Source: Enteractinococcus fodinae
Lineage (GTDB): Bacteria; Actinomycetota; Actinomycetes; Actinomycetales; Micrococcaceae
Length of the DNA: 64,000 bases
Direction of reading: 5' to 3'
Assembly: GCF_031458395.1 (NCBI RefSeq)
Contig: NZ_JAVDYJ010000001.1
Span: 1,860,001 to 1,924,000 of the forward strand
A program made the translations under genes and the position numbers. The notes below the pieces were generated by a model. That model worked only from the letters and a program-made list of their open reading frames with translations, did not search any database and had not been told where the DNA came from. Below are positions 18,268 to 31,324 of this stretch, piece after piece (the first letter of the stretch is position 1; the number at the start of each line of letters is the position of its first letter).

Positions 18268-19535
18268 GATGCTGCTCCTGCCGATTCGACAACGGCGCTG
18301 ATGCGATAGACCAGTTCATCTGCATAGGTTGGTGCGGAAATGTGGACGCCGGCCACACTGGCGGCGGGTAGCCCGGCAAGAGACGCCCCCACGCCCGGGT
18401 TAGTGGAGTCGTATTCGGCGCCCTGGATGGTCGCGGCGGGCACGGCGAGCGCATCTACCGTGTCAAACGCGGCGTTGTGGTCGTTGATGACGGCCGTGCG
18501 GACGCGCTGGGCCGGGTAGAAATGCGAGGTGATGGTGCCCGAGGACAGCAACTGCGTGCCCAGGATAATCCGACGTTTGGTCTCGTAGCCAAAACCGGCC
18601 CCGCGCGAGGCCATGATGACGTCTTGCATGGTCGCGTTGTCGGGGGTGACGCGGTTGCCGAAGCGGATGCCATCAAATTTGGCTAGGTTGGCGGAAAATT
18701 CGGCCGCACCGATGATGTGGGTGGCTTGGCGTGCCTGTTCCAGGGACTCCAGGGTGACCTCGGTGGTCGTGACACCGGCACCTTCCAGTGCGGCAAGACC
18801 GTTTTGATACAGGGCCCATGCGCCGTCGTTGACGTCTACGGGCTGGGCTGTGATGACACCAATGGTGAGGCCCGCAACATCGGAGGAACTGTCGAGGTCC
18901 CACTCGTAGTGCAGACTCGTGGGGTCTTGGGCGTCAGGTCCGGCGAGAAGTGCATGCAGCGCTTTGGCATCCGCCGTGTTCCGGGCAATCGGGGTGATGG
19001 TGTCCATGGAGGACACGGCGGCTACCAGACCGTATCGGGAGATGGCCCCGTAGGTCGGTTTGACGGCGACGACACCGGTTTTTGCGGCGATGTGCCGGGC
19101 TGTGCCGGCGGTATCGGAAACCACCGCGAACGGGGCCTGGTGGTTGCTCACGGCCTGGTGTGCACCGGATTCTTCGCCGATACCAAATTCGGAGACGGTC
19201 GCTTTGCCTAAAATAGGCAGTCCGGCTGCGCGTAAGCGGGTCACGACGGTGGCCTCATACGGCGACACCCACCCGGCGAGGTAGTCGGAACCGGCCTCGG
19301 TGGGCATGTCAGCGGTGACGATGACATCGGATAACACGACGGGGACCCCGGCCAGCGGATGATCGTATTTGCCGGCGTCTACGTCGGCTGCCACGGCCAG
19401 TGCATCATCGGCGTTGACGTAGGCGTAGGCGTCGGAGCCAGCATCGAGGTGTGCGGTGACCAGTTCCACTGCGGTGGTGTCACCGGCACGCAGTTGTGCC
19501 GCCATTTCGGTGGCGGTCAGGTGGGTAAGCGACAT
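18264..19535 (-). CDS. gatA: GatA homologue lacking the amidase catalytic triad
   Basis: By position (gatC-gatA-gatB, overlaps of 1 and 4 bp) and by fold this is GatA. PTYGAISRYGLVA, RFDGIRFGNR-like FDGIRFGN, ASRGAGFGYETKRRIILGT and AQRVRTAV all match the family. It is only 423 aa against about 480-510. The catalytic Lys (family GI/VKD) is Ser69 in AGVPVVLSD. The Gly/Ser-rich signature loop carrying the cis-Ser is deleted around residues 131-138. The nucleophile motif TGGS reads TAGT (Thr145). The segment near the C-terminus that carries the glutamine-binding Asp is also missing. The frame is open throughout, so this looks like a maintained pseudoenzyme rather than a decayed gene. Ammonia release from glutamine should be lost. 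Confidence 0.85.
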   Translation of the reverse strand: MSLTHLTATEMAAQLRAGDTTAVELVTAHLDAGSDAYAYVNADDALAVAADVDAGKYDHPLAGVPVVLSDVIVTADMPTEAGSDYLAGWVSPYEATVVTRLRAAGLPILGKATVSEFGIGEESGAHQAVSNHQAPFAVVSDTAGTARHIAAKTGVVAVKPTYGAISRYGLVAAVSSMDTITPIARNTADAKALHALLAGPDAQDPTSLHYEWDLDSSSDVAGLTIGVITAQPVDVNDGAWALYQNGLAALEGAGVTTTEVTLESLEQARQATHIIGAAEFSANLAKFDGIRFGNRVTPDNATMQDVIMASRGAGFGYETKRRIILGTQLLSSGTITSHFYPAQRVRTAVINDHNAAFDTVDALAVPAATIQGAEYDSTNPGVGASLAGLPAASVAGVHISAPTYADELVYRISAVVESAGAAS

Positions 19536-19801
19536 TATTCTCCGTCCAGAATCGCAGGGACCATGAATTGACCGTCTTGAGCTTCAGGGGCCCCCGAGAT
19601 GGCTTGTTCAGTGGTGAGTTCGTTGGCGACGGTGTCGTCGCGTAGCACGTTGTTGACCGGCAGCGGGTTGACGGTTGCAGGCAGCTGTGGATCAGCGGTC
19701 AACGTAAGGGACTCGATGATCGGATCGAACTCAGCGGCAAGTTTGGTGCGCTCGTCTTCGGTGAGCGCGATATGTGCGGTTGCGGCAATGTGCTCAACCA
19801 T
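19535..19801 (-). CDS. gatC: Asp-tRNA(Asn)/Glu-tRNA(Gln) amidotransferase subunit C
   Basis: This 88-aa GatC stapler subunit wraps around GatA and GatB and stabilises the complex. It keeps the N-terminal helix (VEHIAATAHIALTEDE) and the C-terminal family pattern (NVLRDDTVANELT then ISGAPEAQDGQFMVPAIL). It is slightly shorter at the N-terminus than usual. Its stop overlaps the gatA ATG by one base (TAATG). Twelve bases separate it from the upstream GNAT gene, so it belongs to the long leftward operon. Confidence 0.93.
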   Translation of the reverse strand: MVEHIAATAHIALTEDERTKLAAEFDPIIESLTLTADPQLPATVNPLPVNNVLRDDTVANELTTEQAISGAPEAQDGQFMVPAILDGE

Positions 19802-19813
19802 ACAGCTCCTTCA

Positions 19814-20325
19814 CTAGGGGGTTGAATTCAGCGGGTGGACGTAGACCAGGAAGGTTTCGAGTCCTTCGTCATGATCCACGATGCCTGCGGTGTAGAGGTT
19901 CCAGTCGCGCTGCGGGGCCCGTCGGAACCCCATGGCATGATACATGGCCTGGGCGGTGGTCATGGATGCCATGGTGGTAATCGCGACCGCGTCCGCATTG
20001 CGGGTGCGAGCCAGGTCTAACGCGTAGGTGACCAGTGCTCGCCCGATGCCTTGGCCCTGGAAGTCCGGGTGCACCGCCAGCATACGAAACTCTAATTCGT
20101 TATCGTAGGCTACCTCGGTCATGCCCGATGGTGGCGGCGCAATATTGACGCTGCCTGCGACCTGTCCGTCGACCTCGGCCACATACAGTCCCTCGGCGCG
20201 TGCCGGGATGTCGGTCAGCGTTGCGGCGTAGTCAGATTCCGGGGCGATGTGCCCGGCGGCTATATAAGCGGCATGCGTGAGGTCGCGCACCGCCGGATAA
20301 TCTTCGGGGGTCGCCGGACGGATGG

Positions 20326-20329
<4 letters not shown>
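19814..20329 (-). CDS. GNAT-family N-acetyltransferase
   Basis: This 171-aa protein is a single GNAT domain: VTIRPATPEDYPAVRDL at the start, FRMLAVHPDFQGQGIGRALV as the acetyl-CoA loop, and YHAMGFRR near the end. The GTG at 20329 overlaps the stop of the upstream phosphatase gene (GTGA), the usual coupling in this operon. A longer open frame exists upstream to 20749, but it is the shadow of the phosphatase gene and is rich in Arg/Pro. The acetyl acceptor is unknown. Confidence 0.88.
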
Positions 20330-24329
<4,000 letters not shown>

Positions 24330-24330
<1 letters not shown>

Positions 24331-25481
24331 TAGTCAACCTCTATCCCGTCTCCGGCGCCGCGCAGCAGCATGGAGGGATTAATCGGACCGAACCCGCGCA
24401 CCGACTGCGGTGGTTGGGGAATTAAAATATACCGTTCATCATCGGCTAGTACATTGGCGGTTAACTGATCCACCAGCACTGTCCCTGGATCGGCCAGTGC
24501 TGTTAACCGTGCCGCGAGGTTGACGGTCGGGCCATAAATATCCCCCAATCGCGACAGCACACGGCCCCACACCACCGAAACGCGCGCAGATGGCAACACG
24601 GCATCTTCATTCAGGGCTTGGGACAGCGCCAGCGCAATGTCGGCTCCGGCTTCGGGAGTTTCGGCGTTGAACAACACTTCATCCCCGACGGTTTTGACCA
24701 GGTGGCCACCGCCCACGGCGATGATTTCGGCACAGATTTGTTCAAACCGCTGCACCATTTGGGCCAGTGTCCGCTCGCTCATGGTCCGCGACAAGGCCGT
24801 ATAGGACACCATGTCGGCGAAGCCGACGGCTCGGGCCAACGGCAGGGGTGTATCGTCCTCGGTACCGTCCCGGCCTTCTTCGGAAGCCGCTAGACCGGCT
24901 TCGACACGTACGGTCAGTCGCTGTAAAGCAGAGTTGAGCTGGCGCCGGTAGGAGTAGGTTACGACGTCTTCTAAGGATTCGATGACCGAGGGCAGCAGTC
25001 GCACGACTTCCCGGCGGGCTTCGGGGTCCGAGAGTCCTTCGGCGCTCATCTTGTCTTCCACCAGGGCCTCAATTTGCCACACCACCATGCGGTCGGTCAT
25101 CTGCCCGATGGATCGGGCAATTGAGATGGCGGTTTCTTCGTTGAGGACATCTTCGCGAACCAATTCCACGATGGTGGCCATGGCTGCGACATCTTGTTGG
25201 GTAAAGACCTTTTCGTCGGCTTTGATGTTCGGAAAGCCCATGGCACGCCAAATCTTGCGGGCCGATACGATTGAGACACCAAGTTCTTTTGCCAGGTCGC
25301 GCGGGGTCAGAAGCCGTGGGCCACCGATGAGTTCTTCATCGAGGACTTTGATGGCTTGGGTCCAGGTTTCCGAAAATGGTTCCGCGGCGCCTAAGTCTGC
25401 TGAACTGGCCGGCGTTGGCTGCACTATATCAAGTGGCTGGGTTGGTGTGGGTTCAGCGTGCGTATCTGAATCTTTGGTCAC
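24330..25481 (-). CDS. Class III adenylate cyclase with N-terminal HTH-like regulatory region
   Basis: This 383-aa protein has residues 60-130 resembling a MerR/HTH-type fold (LTPRDLAKELGVSIVSARKIW). A long helical linker follows, and the C-terminal cyclase domain runs from about residue 215. The cyclase has the metal Asp in GFADMVSYTALS, LVKTVGDEVLF with the second Asp, and YGPTVNLAARL. The layout resembles soluble actinobacterial cyclases with an autoinhibitory N-terminus. It should make cAMP for a CRP/GlxR-type regulator; a candidate target site lies before gluA in this window. There is no membrane segment. Confidence 0.88.
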
Positions 25482-26017
25482 AAGCCCCTACTTTCACTGA
25501 GCGAACCGTTAGCGTAACGGCCATGGGAACCGAAGCGTTCCGTATCGACAAGGGTTTGAAATTCTGAAATTTCTGGGATGTCATGCAGCACCCAGGTTTG
25601 GCCACGAGAGTTCATCAGGTGCAGATCCCCTGAACCACGACGTCGCTGGCGACGCGACTGATGCACCTTCAGCGACACTAAGGAATGTAGCGCAACCCAG
25701 TGTCGCTTCACAGCGATCGCTCCCAGTTTGTGGGCAACGCGATGCGTTGTGATCTCATACCGCGACACTAACCACTGCCACAGTGGTCGGATAACTGTCA
25801 GGAACACGCCGATGGCAATCAACCCCAGCCCGATGGTGGTCAGGGTCGGACTTGCACTCCGGATGAAGTCGGGCATCGTATAACTGGCCAGCACACCGGA
25901 GAACAACCCTGCAGCCCCAGCCCATAAAATAAGGTACCAAGCCGGGCGGATTAACACCGATGGGTGCGCACGGGTACGCACCAGCAGGTGTTCACCCGTC
26001 ACATAGTGCGTTCGCAT
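25478..26017 (-). CDS. Membrane protein with bacterial PH domain
   Basis: In this 179-aa protein the first 25 residues (LLVRTRAHPSVLIRP) are followed by two hydrophobic helices (about residues 27-47 and 56-78). A bacterial PH-like domain comes next, with the characteristic RYEITTHRVAHKLGAI and a C-terminal WVLHDIPEISEFQ. Such proteins are membrane-anchored and of unknown biochemical role. It overlaps the adenylate cyclase gene by 4 bp, an arrangement that may tie the cyclase to membrane status, though that is speculation. Confidence 0.75.
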   Translation of the reverse strand: MRTHYVTGEHLLVRTRAHPSVLIRPAWYLILWAGAAGLFSGVLASYTMPDFIRSASPTLTTIGLGLIAIGVFLTVIRPLWQWLVSRYEITTHRVAHKLGAIAVKRHWVALHSLVSLKVHQSRRQRRRGSGDLHLMNSRGQTWVLHDIPEISEFQTLVDTERFGSHGRYANGSLSESRGL

Positions 26018-26043
26018 GTCCCTCCTTGAGGTGTCGCGCCCAA

Positions 26044-26778
26044 TTATGAGGCCGGTCGTAAATGTACAATATCTGCGGCAAAGATTTCTTCATCCGTGTC
26101 ACCGCGTACTATCAGGCTACCGGTGGCGCCAAGACCCACGGCAGTCCCGTAAATGTCGTTGCCCCCGGGCATAATCGCTTTGACCTGTTGGCCGATAGTC
26201 GTCATCGTAGGTTCCAATGCGGAAATATCCGGCGCAGCCGCGAAATCGTCGACGGCCTCAACCAAACGGTCACGAGCTGCGATCACAAAGTCTTGGGCTG
26301 GCATGTCCAGGCCATAGTCCGCCAGGGCGCCAGCTGTGTCAAGCCTCGGATGCTCTCCGAAATTCAGGTTCGTGCCCACACCAACCACCACGGTGTGGGT
26401 TTCAGGCAGCCACTGCGCCAAAATACCGCACAGTTTCTTACCATCTGGACCTTGCACATCGTTGGGCCACTTCACCCCGGCTGTCACACCAAGGTCACGA
26501 AACCAGCGCACGAGGCCATCAGCCACCACCAGTGTCAACACGCCCATTAGGTCTGATGCCAGCTTGGGTCGTAACGCGATCGACATGGCGGCTGCGGTGC
26601 CGGCGGGAGTGTCCCAGCTACGATCCAGCCTGCCACGCCCTGCCGTCTGGTGGTCAGTGGCAATAACATCCCCATGAGCAAGCTCGTGCTGAGCTGCGAT
26701 CACCAGATCCTGCGTCGAACCGGTCTGTTCAACCCAGTACACCCCGGGGGCGATCTGTTGCTGCTGTAGTTGCGCCAC
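26044..26778 (-). CDS. birA: Biotin--[acetyl-CoA-carboxylase] ligase
   Basis: This 244-aa enzyme attaches biotin to the carboxyl-carrier Lys. It has the biotin-binding HQTAGRGRLDRSWDTPAG segment, VKWPNDVQGPDGKKLCGIL and a C-terminal SH3-like domain. There is no N-terminal DNA-binding domain, so it is a pure ligase. It is divergent from accD, which fits its role: the biotinylated target encoded in this window is the alpha chain at 34.7-36.5 kb. First gene of the long leftward operon. Confidence 0.93.
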   Translation of the reverse strand: MAQLQQQQIAPGVYWVEQTGSTQDLVIAAQHELAHGDVIATDHQTAGRGRLDRSWDTPAGTAAAMSIALRPKLASDLMGVLTLVVADGLVRWFRDLGVTAGVKWPNDVQGPDGKKLCGILAQWLPETHTVVVGVGTNLNFGEHPRLDTAGALADYGLDMPAQDFVIAARDRLVEAVDDFAAAPDISALEPTMTTIGQQVKAIMPGGNDIYGTAVGLGATGSLIVRGDTDEEIFAADIVHLRPAS

Positions 26779-26852
26779 GTACGAGAACCTTCATCTTAAA
26801 CAACCGGTAGTATTATCCAGGATACAGGCCATACTCTACCCTGGAGGACCCG

Positions 26853-28472
26853 TTGACCAACCCCGCACAGTCTGGTGACAACCTGGGCGTCACTACCCCG
26901 GATCTCACCACCACTGCTGGCAAACTCGAAGACTTTTTCCACCGGCGCGAAGCAGCTCTGCTGCCCACCGGTCAGGGACCCGTCGATCGCCAACACGCCC
27001 GGGGAAAACAAACCGCCCGCGAACGGATCCAAGCACTGCTCGATGACGGTTCCTTCGTGGAATTCGATCAGCTGCGCACCCACCGCACCACCTCGTTTGG
27101 GATGGATGCCCGCCATCCAGAAGGCGACGGGGTCGTCGCGGGATACGGAACCATTGATGGACATAACGTCGCCATCTACGCCCAAGACTTCACCGTGTTT
27201 GGCGGCTCGCTGTCGAAGGTCAACGGCGAAAAGATCGTCAAAACCCAAGAATTCGGGGCCACGAATGGTTTCCCAATTATCGCTATCAACGACGGTGGGG
27301 GCGCTCGCATTCAAGAGGGCGTGGATTCGTTGGCCATGTTTGCCGATATCTTCCGCAATAACGTCATGGCCTCAGGTGTGGTCCCGCAGATTTCGATCAT
27401 CATGGGCCCGGCCGCCGGTGGGGCGGCCTACTCCCCTGCCCTGACCGATTTTGTGGTCATGGTTGACCAGACCTCTCACATGTTTATCACCGGCCCAGAT
27501 GTCATCAAGTCGGTCACGGGTGAAGAGGTCGACATGGAAACCTTAGGAGGGGCTCGTCAACACAATGAGACCTCCGGGACGGCCGCGTATATGGCCGCTG
27601 ACGAACAAGACGCCTTTGACTGGGTCTCTGAACTGCTCGACTACCTGCCGGCACATAATTTCATCACCCAAGAGGCAACTTTCCAGCAGGACTTAGAAAC
27701 CAGTGTCGAAGATCTGGCCCTGGATACTATTATCCCGGACTCCGCGAACCAGCCATATGACATGCGTCAAGTCATCGCGGCCATCGTGGACGATGGGGCG
27801 TTGCTGCAGATCCAGGAACGATACGCACCCAACGTGATTGTGGGTCTGGCTCGCATCGAAGGTCGCACCGTGGGTGTGGTCGCGAACCAGCCGTCACAGC
27901 TGGCCGGCACCCTGGATATCGCGGCCTCGGAAAAGGCTGCACGCTTTGTACGGTTCTGTGATGCGTTCAGCATCCCGATCGTCACACTGGTCGATGTTCC
28001 TGGCTTCTTGCCCGGCGTCGACCAAGAACACTCCGGAATCATTCGCCGCGGTGCAAAACTCATTTACGCTTACGCTGAAGCAACCGTACCCAAGATTACG
28101 ATTATCACGCGCAAGGCGTTTGGTGGCGCCTACATTGTCATGGGATCCAAGAAGCTGGGCGCCGACGTCAACCTTGCTTGGCCCACCGCCCAAATCGGTG
28201 TCATGGGCGCCCAGGGAGCCGTGAATATCTTGTATCGGCGAGATCTCGTCGCGGTCGAACAAGACGGCGGGGATGTCGAGGCACGACGGGCTGAGTTGAT
28301 CGAAGATTACGAAACCGCACTACTGAACCCCTATGAGGCTGCTGACTCCGGGTACATTGACGCGGTCATCGCTCCGTCAGAGACCCGCGCACAAGTAGTG
28401 CGTGCCCTGCGGGCAACCGTGGCGAAACGTGAATCACGTCCAGCAAAGAAGCACGGAAACATACCACTATGA
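26853..28472 (+). CDS. accD: Acyl-CoA carboxylase beta subunit (carboxyltransferase)
   Basis: This 539-aa carboxyltransferase moves CO2 from carboxybiotin to acetyl- or propionyl-CoA for fatty-acid synthesis. It contains both crotonase-fold halves with oxyanion motifs ([18 protein letters not shown], and [16 protein letters not shown]) and the usual [14 protein letters not shown]. The start is TTG 26853, 5 nt after GGAGG. The gene overlaps accE by 4 bp (ATGA). The alpha chain is 6 kb downstream, separated by a transporter operon and two other genes. Confidence 0.95.
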   Translation: MTNPAQSGDNLGVTTPDLTTTAGKLEDFFHRREAALLPTGQGPVDRQHARGKQTARERIQALLDDGSFVEFDQLRTHRTTSFGMDARHPEGDGVVAGYGTIDGHNVAIYAQDFTVFGGSLSKVNGEKIVKTQEFGATNGFPIIAINDGGGARIQEGVDSLAMFADIFRNNVMASGVVPQISIIMGPAAGGAAYSPALTDFVVMVDQTSHMFITGPDVIKSVTGEEVDMETLGGARQHNETSGTAAYMAADEQDAFDWVSELLDYLPAHNFITQEATFQQDLETSVEDLALDTIIPDSANQPYDMRQVIAAIVDDGALLQIQERYAPNVIVGLARIEGRTVGVVANQPSQLAGTLDIAASEKAARFVRFCDAFSIPIVTLVDVPGFLPGVDQEHSGIIRRGAKLIYAYAEATVPKITIITRKAFGGAYIVMGSKKLGADVNLAWPTAQIGVMGAQGAVNILYRRDLVAVEQDGGDVEARRAELIEDYETALLNPYEAADSGYIDAVIAPSETRAQVVRALRATVAKRESRPAKKHGNIPL

Positions 28473-28675
28473 CAGGTCAACCACCATCTACCGGCATTCG
28501 GGTTAACGGAACGTCGCTGACCGAAGAAGAAACCGCCGCGTTGTTGACCGTGATCAACACACAGCTGGTCGAGACCCCACCGGCTGAACCCCCGGTCGAT
28601 CATTCGACACGCAATCGTGTGATCTCGACTTGGGCTGCGATTGACGGGTGGCACGAGTCACCCCGCGGCCACTAA
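28469..28675 (+). CDS. accE: Acyl-CoA carboxylase epsilon subunit
   Basis: This 68-aa protein fits the small actinobacterial epsilon subunit that stabilises the carboxylase: [21 protein letters not shown] at the start and a C-terminal [13 protein letters not shown] (the family's W...W end). It starts inside the accD stop codon region, so the two are made in a fixed ratio. Its stop overlaps the stop of the convergent gluD gene by 4 bp. Confidence 0.85.
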   Translation: MTGQPPSTGIRVNGTSLTEEETAALLTVINTQLVETPPAEPPVDHSTRNRVISTWAAIDGWHESPRGH

Positions 28676-29613
28676 TCGCGCGGTCGGTCTTGGGCAATAA
28701 TCGCTTGGGACCGGGTTTCGGTGGGTTCTGACTCGGCGGGAGCGTCTTCGGCGATTTGTACCATCCCGGGAATGCCCACCCCGACGTCGCCTGATGTGCG
28801 CGAACTGAGACGTCGTGACAAGCGTTGTGCTAACCACACCAGGGCGTAGTTGATGACGATAAAGATCACCGCTGCAACAACGAGCGCTTGCAGGATATTG
28901 CCGTAGCCGGCGCCCAGATGGCGTGAGTAACGCAACAGTTCAGCAAACCCGATGATGTAACCCAGTGCTGAGTCTTTCAGGATGATCACGAATTGGGATA
29001 CCAGCGATGGCAGCATGGCCACCAGAGCTTGCGGGACTTCAACAGTTCGAAGCGATCCCGTAGTGGTCATTCCGACGGCCAGTGCCGCTTCACGTTGGCC
29101 AGCCGGTAGCGACCGCACCCCGGAGCGCACCAGTTCAGCAATAACTGCGCCGTTATAAAGTGTCAGCGCAACGATCACCGCATAATAGGCGGAATCTCGC
29201 GGGTCAATGATGCCAGATAAGTACTGTGAGAAGAAAAAGTAGAAAAATACCATCAGTACCAGCACGGGCACTGCGCGGAAGAATTCGACCACCACCATCG
29301 CGAGGCCTCGAACGAGCTTGAACGGTGCGAGCCGTAAGAACCCGAATAGCAGGCCAAAGATCACGGAGGAGACCACCGCGATGGCGGCGGCTTGGAGCGT
29401 GAACTGGATGCCGGGCAACAGATAGTTCCCCCAGGCGTTGGCATTGATGGCGTTCCACCAGAGGTGTGGGCGCATTTGGCCTTGTGCTGCTAAGGCGAGG
29501 TACACCCATACCAGCACTGCGACCGCAATGAGTGCGACGACAATGTTGAGGATAGTGATGATTTTTCGTGCCCGTGGGCCTGGTTCATCAAAGAGGACAT
29601 AGGTGGTACTCAT
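28672..29613 (-). CDS. gluD: Glutamate ABC transporter permease (second subunit)
   Basis: This 313-aa inner-membrane permease of the polar amino acid family has about six hydrophobic segments and the EAA loop (LPAGQREAALAVGMTTTGSLRTVEVPQAL). The N-terminal part with one extra helix (VVALIAVAVLVWVYLAL) and a C-terminal cytoplasmic tail are typical of GluD. ATG 29613 (MSTTYVLFDEPG) overlaps the gluC stop (ATGA) and is preferred over the upstream ATG 29643. Last gene of gluABCD. Confidence 0.92.
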   Translation of the reverse strand: MSTTYVLFDEPGPRARKIITILNIVVALIAVAVLVWVYLALAAQGQMRPHLWWNAINANAWGNYLLPGIQFTLQAAAIAVVSSVIFGLLFGFLRLAPFKLVRGLAMVVVEFFRAVPVLVLMVFFYFFFSQYLSGIIDPRDSAYYAVIVALTLYNGAVIAELVRSGVRSLPAGQREAALAVGMTTTGSLRTVEVPQALVAMLPSLVSQFVIILKDSALGYIIGFAELLRYSRHLGAGYGNILQALVVAAVIFIVINYALVWLAQRLSRRLSSRTSGDVGVGIPGMVQIAEDAPAESEPTETRSQAIIAQDRPRD

Positions 29614-30284
29614 CGTGTCACCGCCAGTTTCACAGATAACCACGTGGTCAGGAGCCCCACCGGTATAACGATCAGGCTGAATCCGATCGCGATAATCAAG
29701 AAGATCGCGACCATGACATTGGGGTTGAATTCGATCATGGTGCGCATCACGCCGGAGGCCTCCATCACGGATCCGGCGGCAGCTACCGTCGTATTTTTAA
29801 TCAAGGCGATAAGTGTATTACCAATCGGGGTAATAGCACCTCGCAGTGCCTGGGGAATGATCACGTGGCGCGCCGCGGGGAAAAAGCCGAGCCCGATGGA
29901 ACGGGCCGCTTCAGCTTGTCCAGCGGGTACCGTATTGACACCGGAACGAATGGCTTCGGCAAAGAATGGGGCGTGGTATACCGATAGGGCTATGGTCGCC
30001 AGGATGAAAAAGTTCGTATCGAAGTTTGAGTGCATGCTGATTTGAAGTTGGCCCCAGAACACGAGGACAGCCATAACAACCAGCACAGTGAGCGGTGTAT
30101 TTCGTACCAGGTTGATGAATGCTGCACTCAGCCAGCTCATTGAGCGCACCGGTGAGATGCGGAATAGAGCAAGGATGACCCCAAGCGTAAAGGCAGAAAT
30201 GCTGGCCCAGAATGCCAGTTGGATGTTGGTCCAAAACCCTTCGAAGATGGGATATTGCTCAAAAAGAAAGAGAATATCTTCCAT
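29610..30284 (-). CDS. gluC: Glutamate ABC transporter permease (first subunit)
   Basis: This 224-aa permease has five or six transmembrane helices. The EAA motif NTVPAGQAEAARSIGLGFF contacts the ATPase. The N-terminal FWTNIQLAFWASISAFTLG and NLVRNTPLTVLVV are characteristic of the HisMQ-type amino acid permeases. It pairs with GluD. A 131-bp spacer with hairpins separates it from gluB, consistent with higher expression of the binding protein than of the permeases. Confidence 0.93.
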   Translation of the reverse strand: MEDILFLFEQYPIFEGFWTNIQLAFWASISAFTLGVILALFRISPVRSMSWLSAAFINLVRNTPLTVLVVMAVLVFWGQLQISMHSNFDTNFFILATIALSVYHAPFFAEAIRSGVNTVPAGQAEAARSIGLGFFPAARHVIIPQALRGAITPIGNTLIALIKNTTVAAAGSVMEASGVMRTMIEFNPNVMVAIFLIIAIGFSLIVIPVGLLTTWLSVKLAVTR

Positions 30285-30323
30285 AGCTGTTGCCTGCCTG
30301 TTGGTGTGAGTTCGAGTCAGATG

Positions 30324-30400
30324 TCACCGAGCCCGGTGCCCAGGCAGAAGCTGAGGACACCGAACTCGGTGATGAATAGACGAACCCGGCAGGTGCCGGG
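30324..30400 (-). promoter_or_regulatory. Structured gluB-gluC intercistronic spacer
   Basis: Downstream of gluB the minus strand has a compact hairpin, CCCGGC/GCCGGG with a 4-nt loop (30385-30400). A second, long-loop 8-bp pairing TCACCGAG/CTCGGTGA joins 30324-30331 and 30365-30372. There is no strong U-tract, so it probably protects the gluB mRNA 3' end or attenuates read-through into gluC. Confidence 0.45.
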
Positions 30401-30415
30401 CTTTGCGATTACGGT

Positions 30416-31285
30416 TTATTCACACTCTCGCAGCTCAAGATTATCGTTGAGCTCGGCATTTGCTTCGTAGTCAACTCCTTCGGTGTTAGCTGCGAGCAGT
30501 TCGTCGATGGTGCCGTCATCACGCAGCGTCTGGATGGCTTCATTGACCTGTTCACAGGTCTCAGTTGAACCGTTGGGCAGGCCGACGCCATAGGGTTCTT
30601 CCGTGAAGGCTTCACCTACGACTTTGAACTCGCCAGCGTATTCATCTGAAGCTGCAAGACCGGCAAGGATAATGTCGTCGGTCGTAACGGCATCAACTTG
30701 ACCCGATTGCAAGAAGGTCAGGCATTCGCTGTACCCGTCTTGTTCGACCAATTCAACTTCGTCGGCGTAGGTATCGCGGACGTTTTGTGCTGGGGTGGAG
30801 CCAGTAACAGAACAGAGGTTCTTACCATTGAGATCTTCTGGTCCGTTGATCTCTTCGTCATCTACGCGAACCAAAATATCTTGTCCGGCCATAAAGTATG
30901 GTCCTGCAAAGTCGACTCGCTCAGCACGTTCTTCGGTGATGGAGTAGGTTGCGAAGATCATGTCAACCTGTCCGTTTTCCAGCATGTTTTCACGCTGCGG
31001 AGTGGGTGCTTCGGCCCATTCGATCTGATCTTCTTCATAACCCATCTCGGCTAACACGGCCTTGGCTACGTCCACGTCGAAACCGGTGGGTTCATTATTT
31101 CCTTCTCGGAAACCAAGACCCGGCTGGTCATATTTGATCCCGACGGTGATGGTCTCCCCACCTCCGCCGTTTCCTTCGGCTTCGGTATCGGTCTCTGCGT
31201 CTTCTGAGGCCCCTGGGGAACATGCCGATAATGCCAGAGCGGCAGCGGCGCCGAGGGCTGCTATTTTCTTCCATGGTGTCTTCAT
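30416..31285 (-). CDS. gluB: Glutamate-binding lipoprotein of the ABC importer
   Basis: This 289-aa periplasmic-binding-protein-type lipoprotein has a Lys-rich start, a hydrophobic signal and the lipobox LSAC (Cys22), so it is anchored outside the membrane. The family fold follows: VGIKYDQPGLGFREG, GFDVDVAKAVLAEMGY, and ATYSITEERAERVDFAGPY, the signature for solute-binding family 3. An acidic linker (residues 27-46) follows the Cys. Confidence 0.93.
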   Translation of the reverse strand: MKTPWKKIAALGAAAALALSACSPGASEDAETDTEAEGNGGGGETITVGIKYDQPGLGFREGNNEPTGFDVDVAKAVLAEMGYEEDQIEWAEAPTPQRENMLENGQVDMIFATYSITEERAERVDFAGPYFMAGQDILVRVDDEEINGPEDLNGKNLCSVTGSTPAQNVRDTYADEVELVEQDGYSECLTFLQSGQVDAVTTDDIILAGLAASDEYAGEFKVVGEAFTEEPYGVGLPNGSTETCEQVNEAIQTLRDDGTIDELLAANTEGVDYEANAELNDNLELRECE

Positions 31286-31324
31286 GGGGGTACCTTTCGG
31301 TTCAGGGTGTTTGTGATGGGGTAT

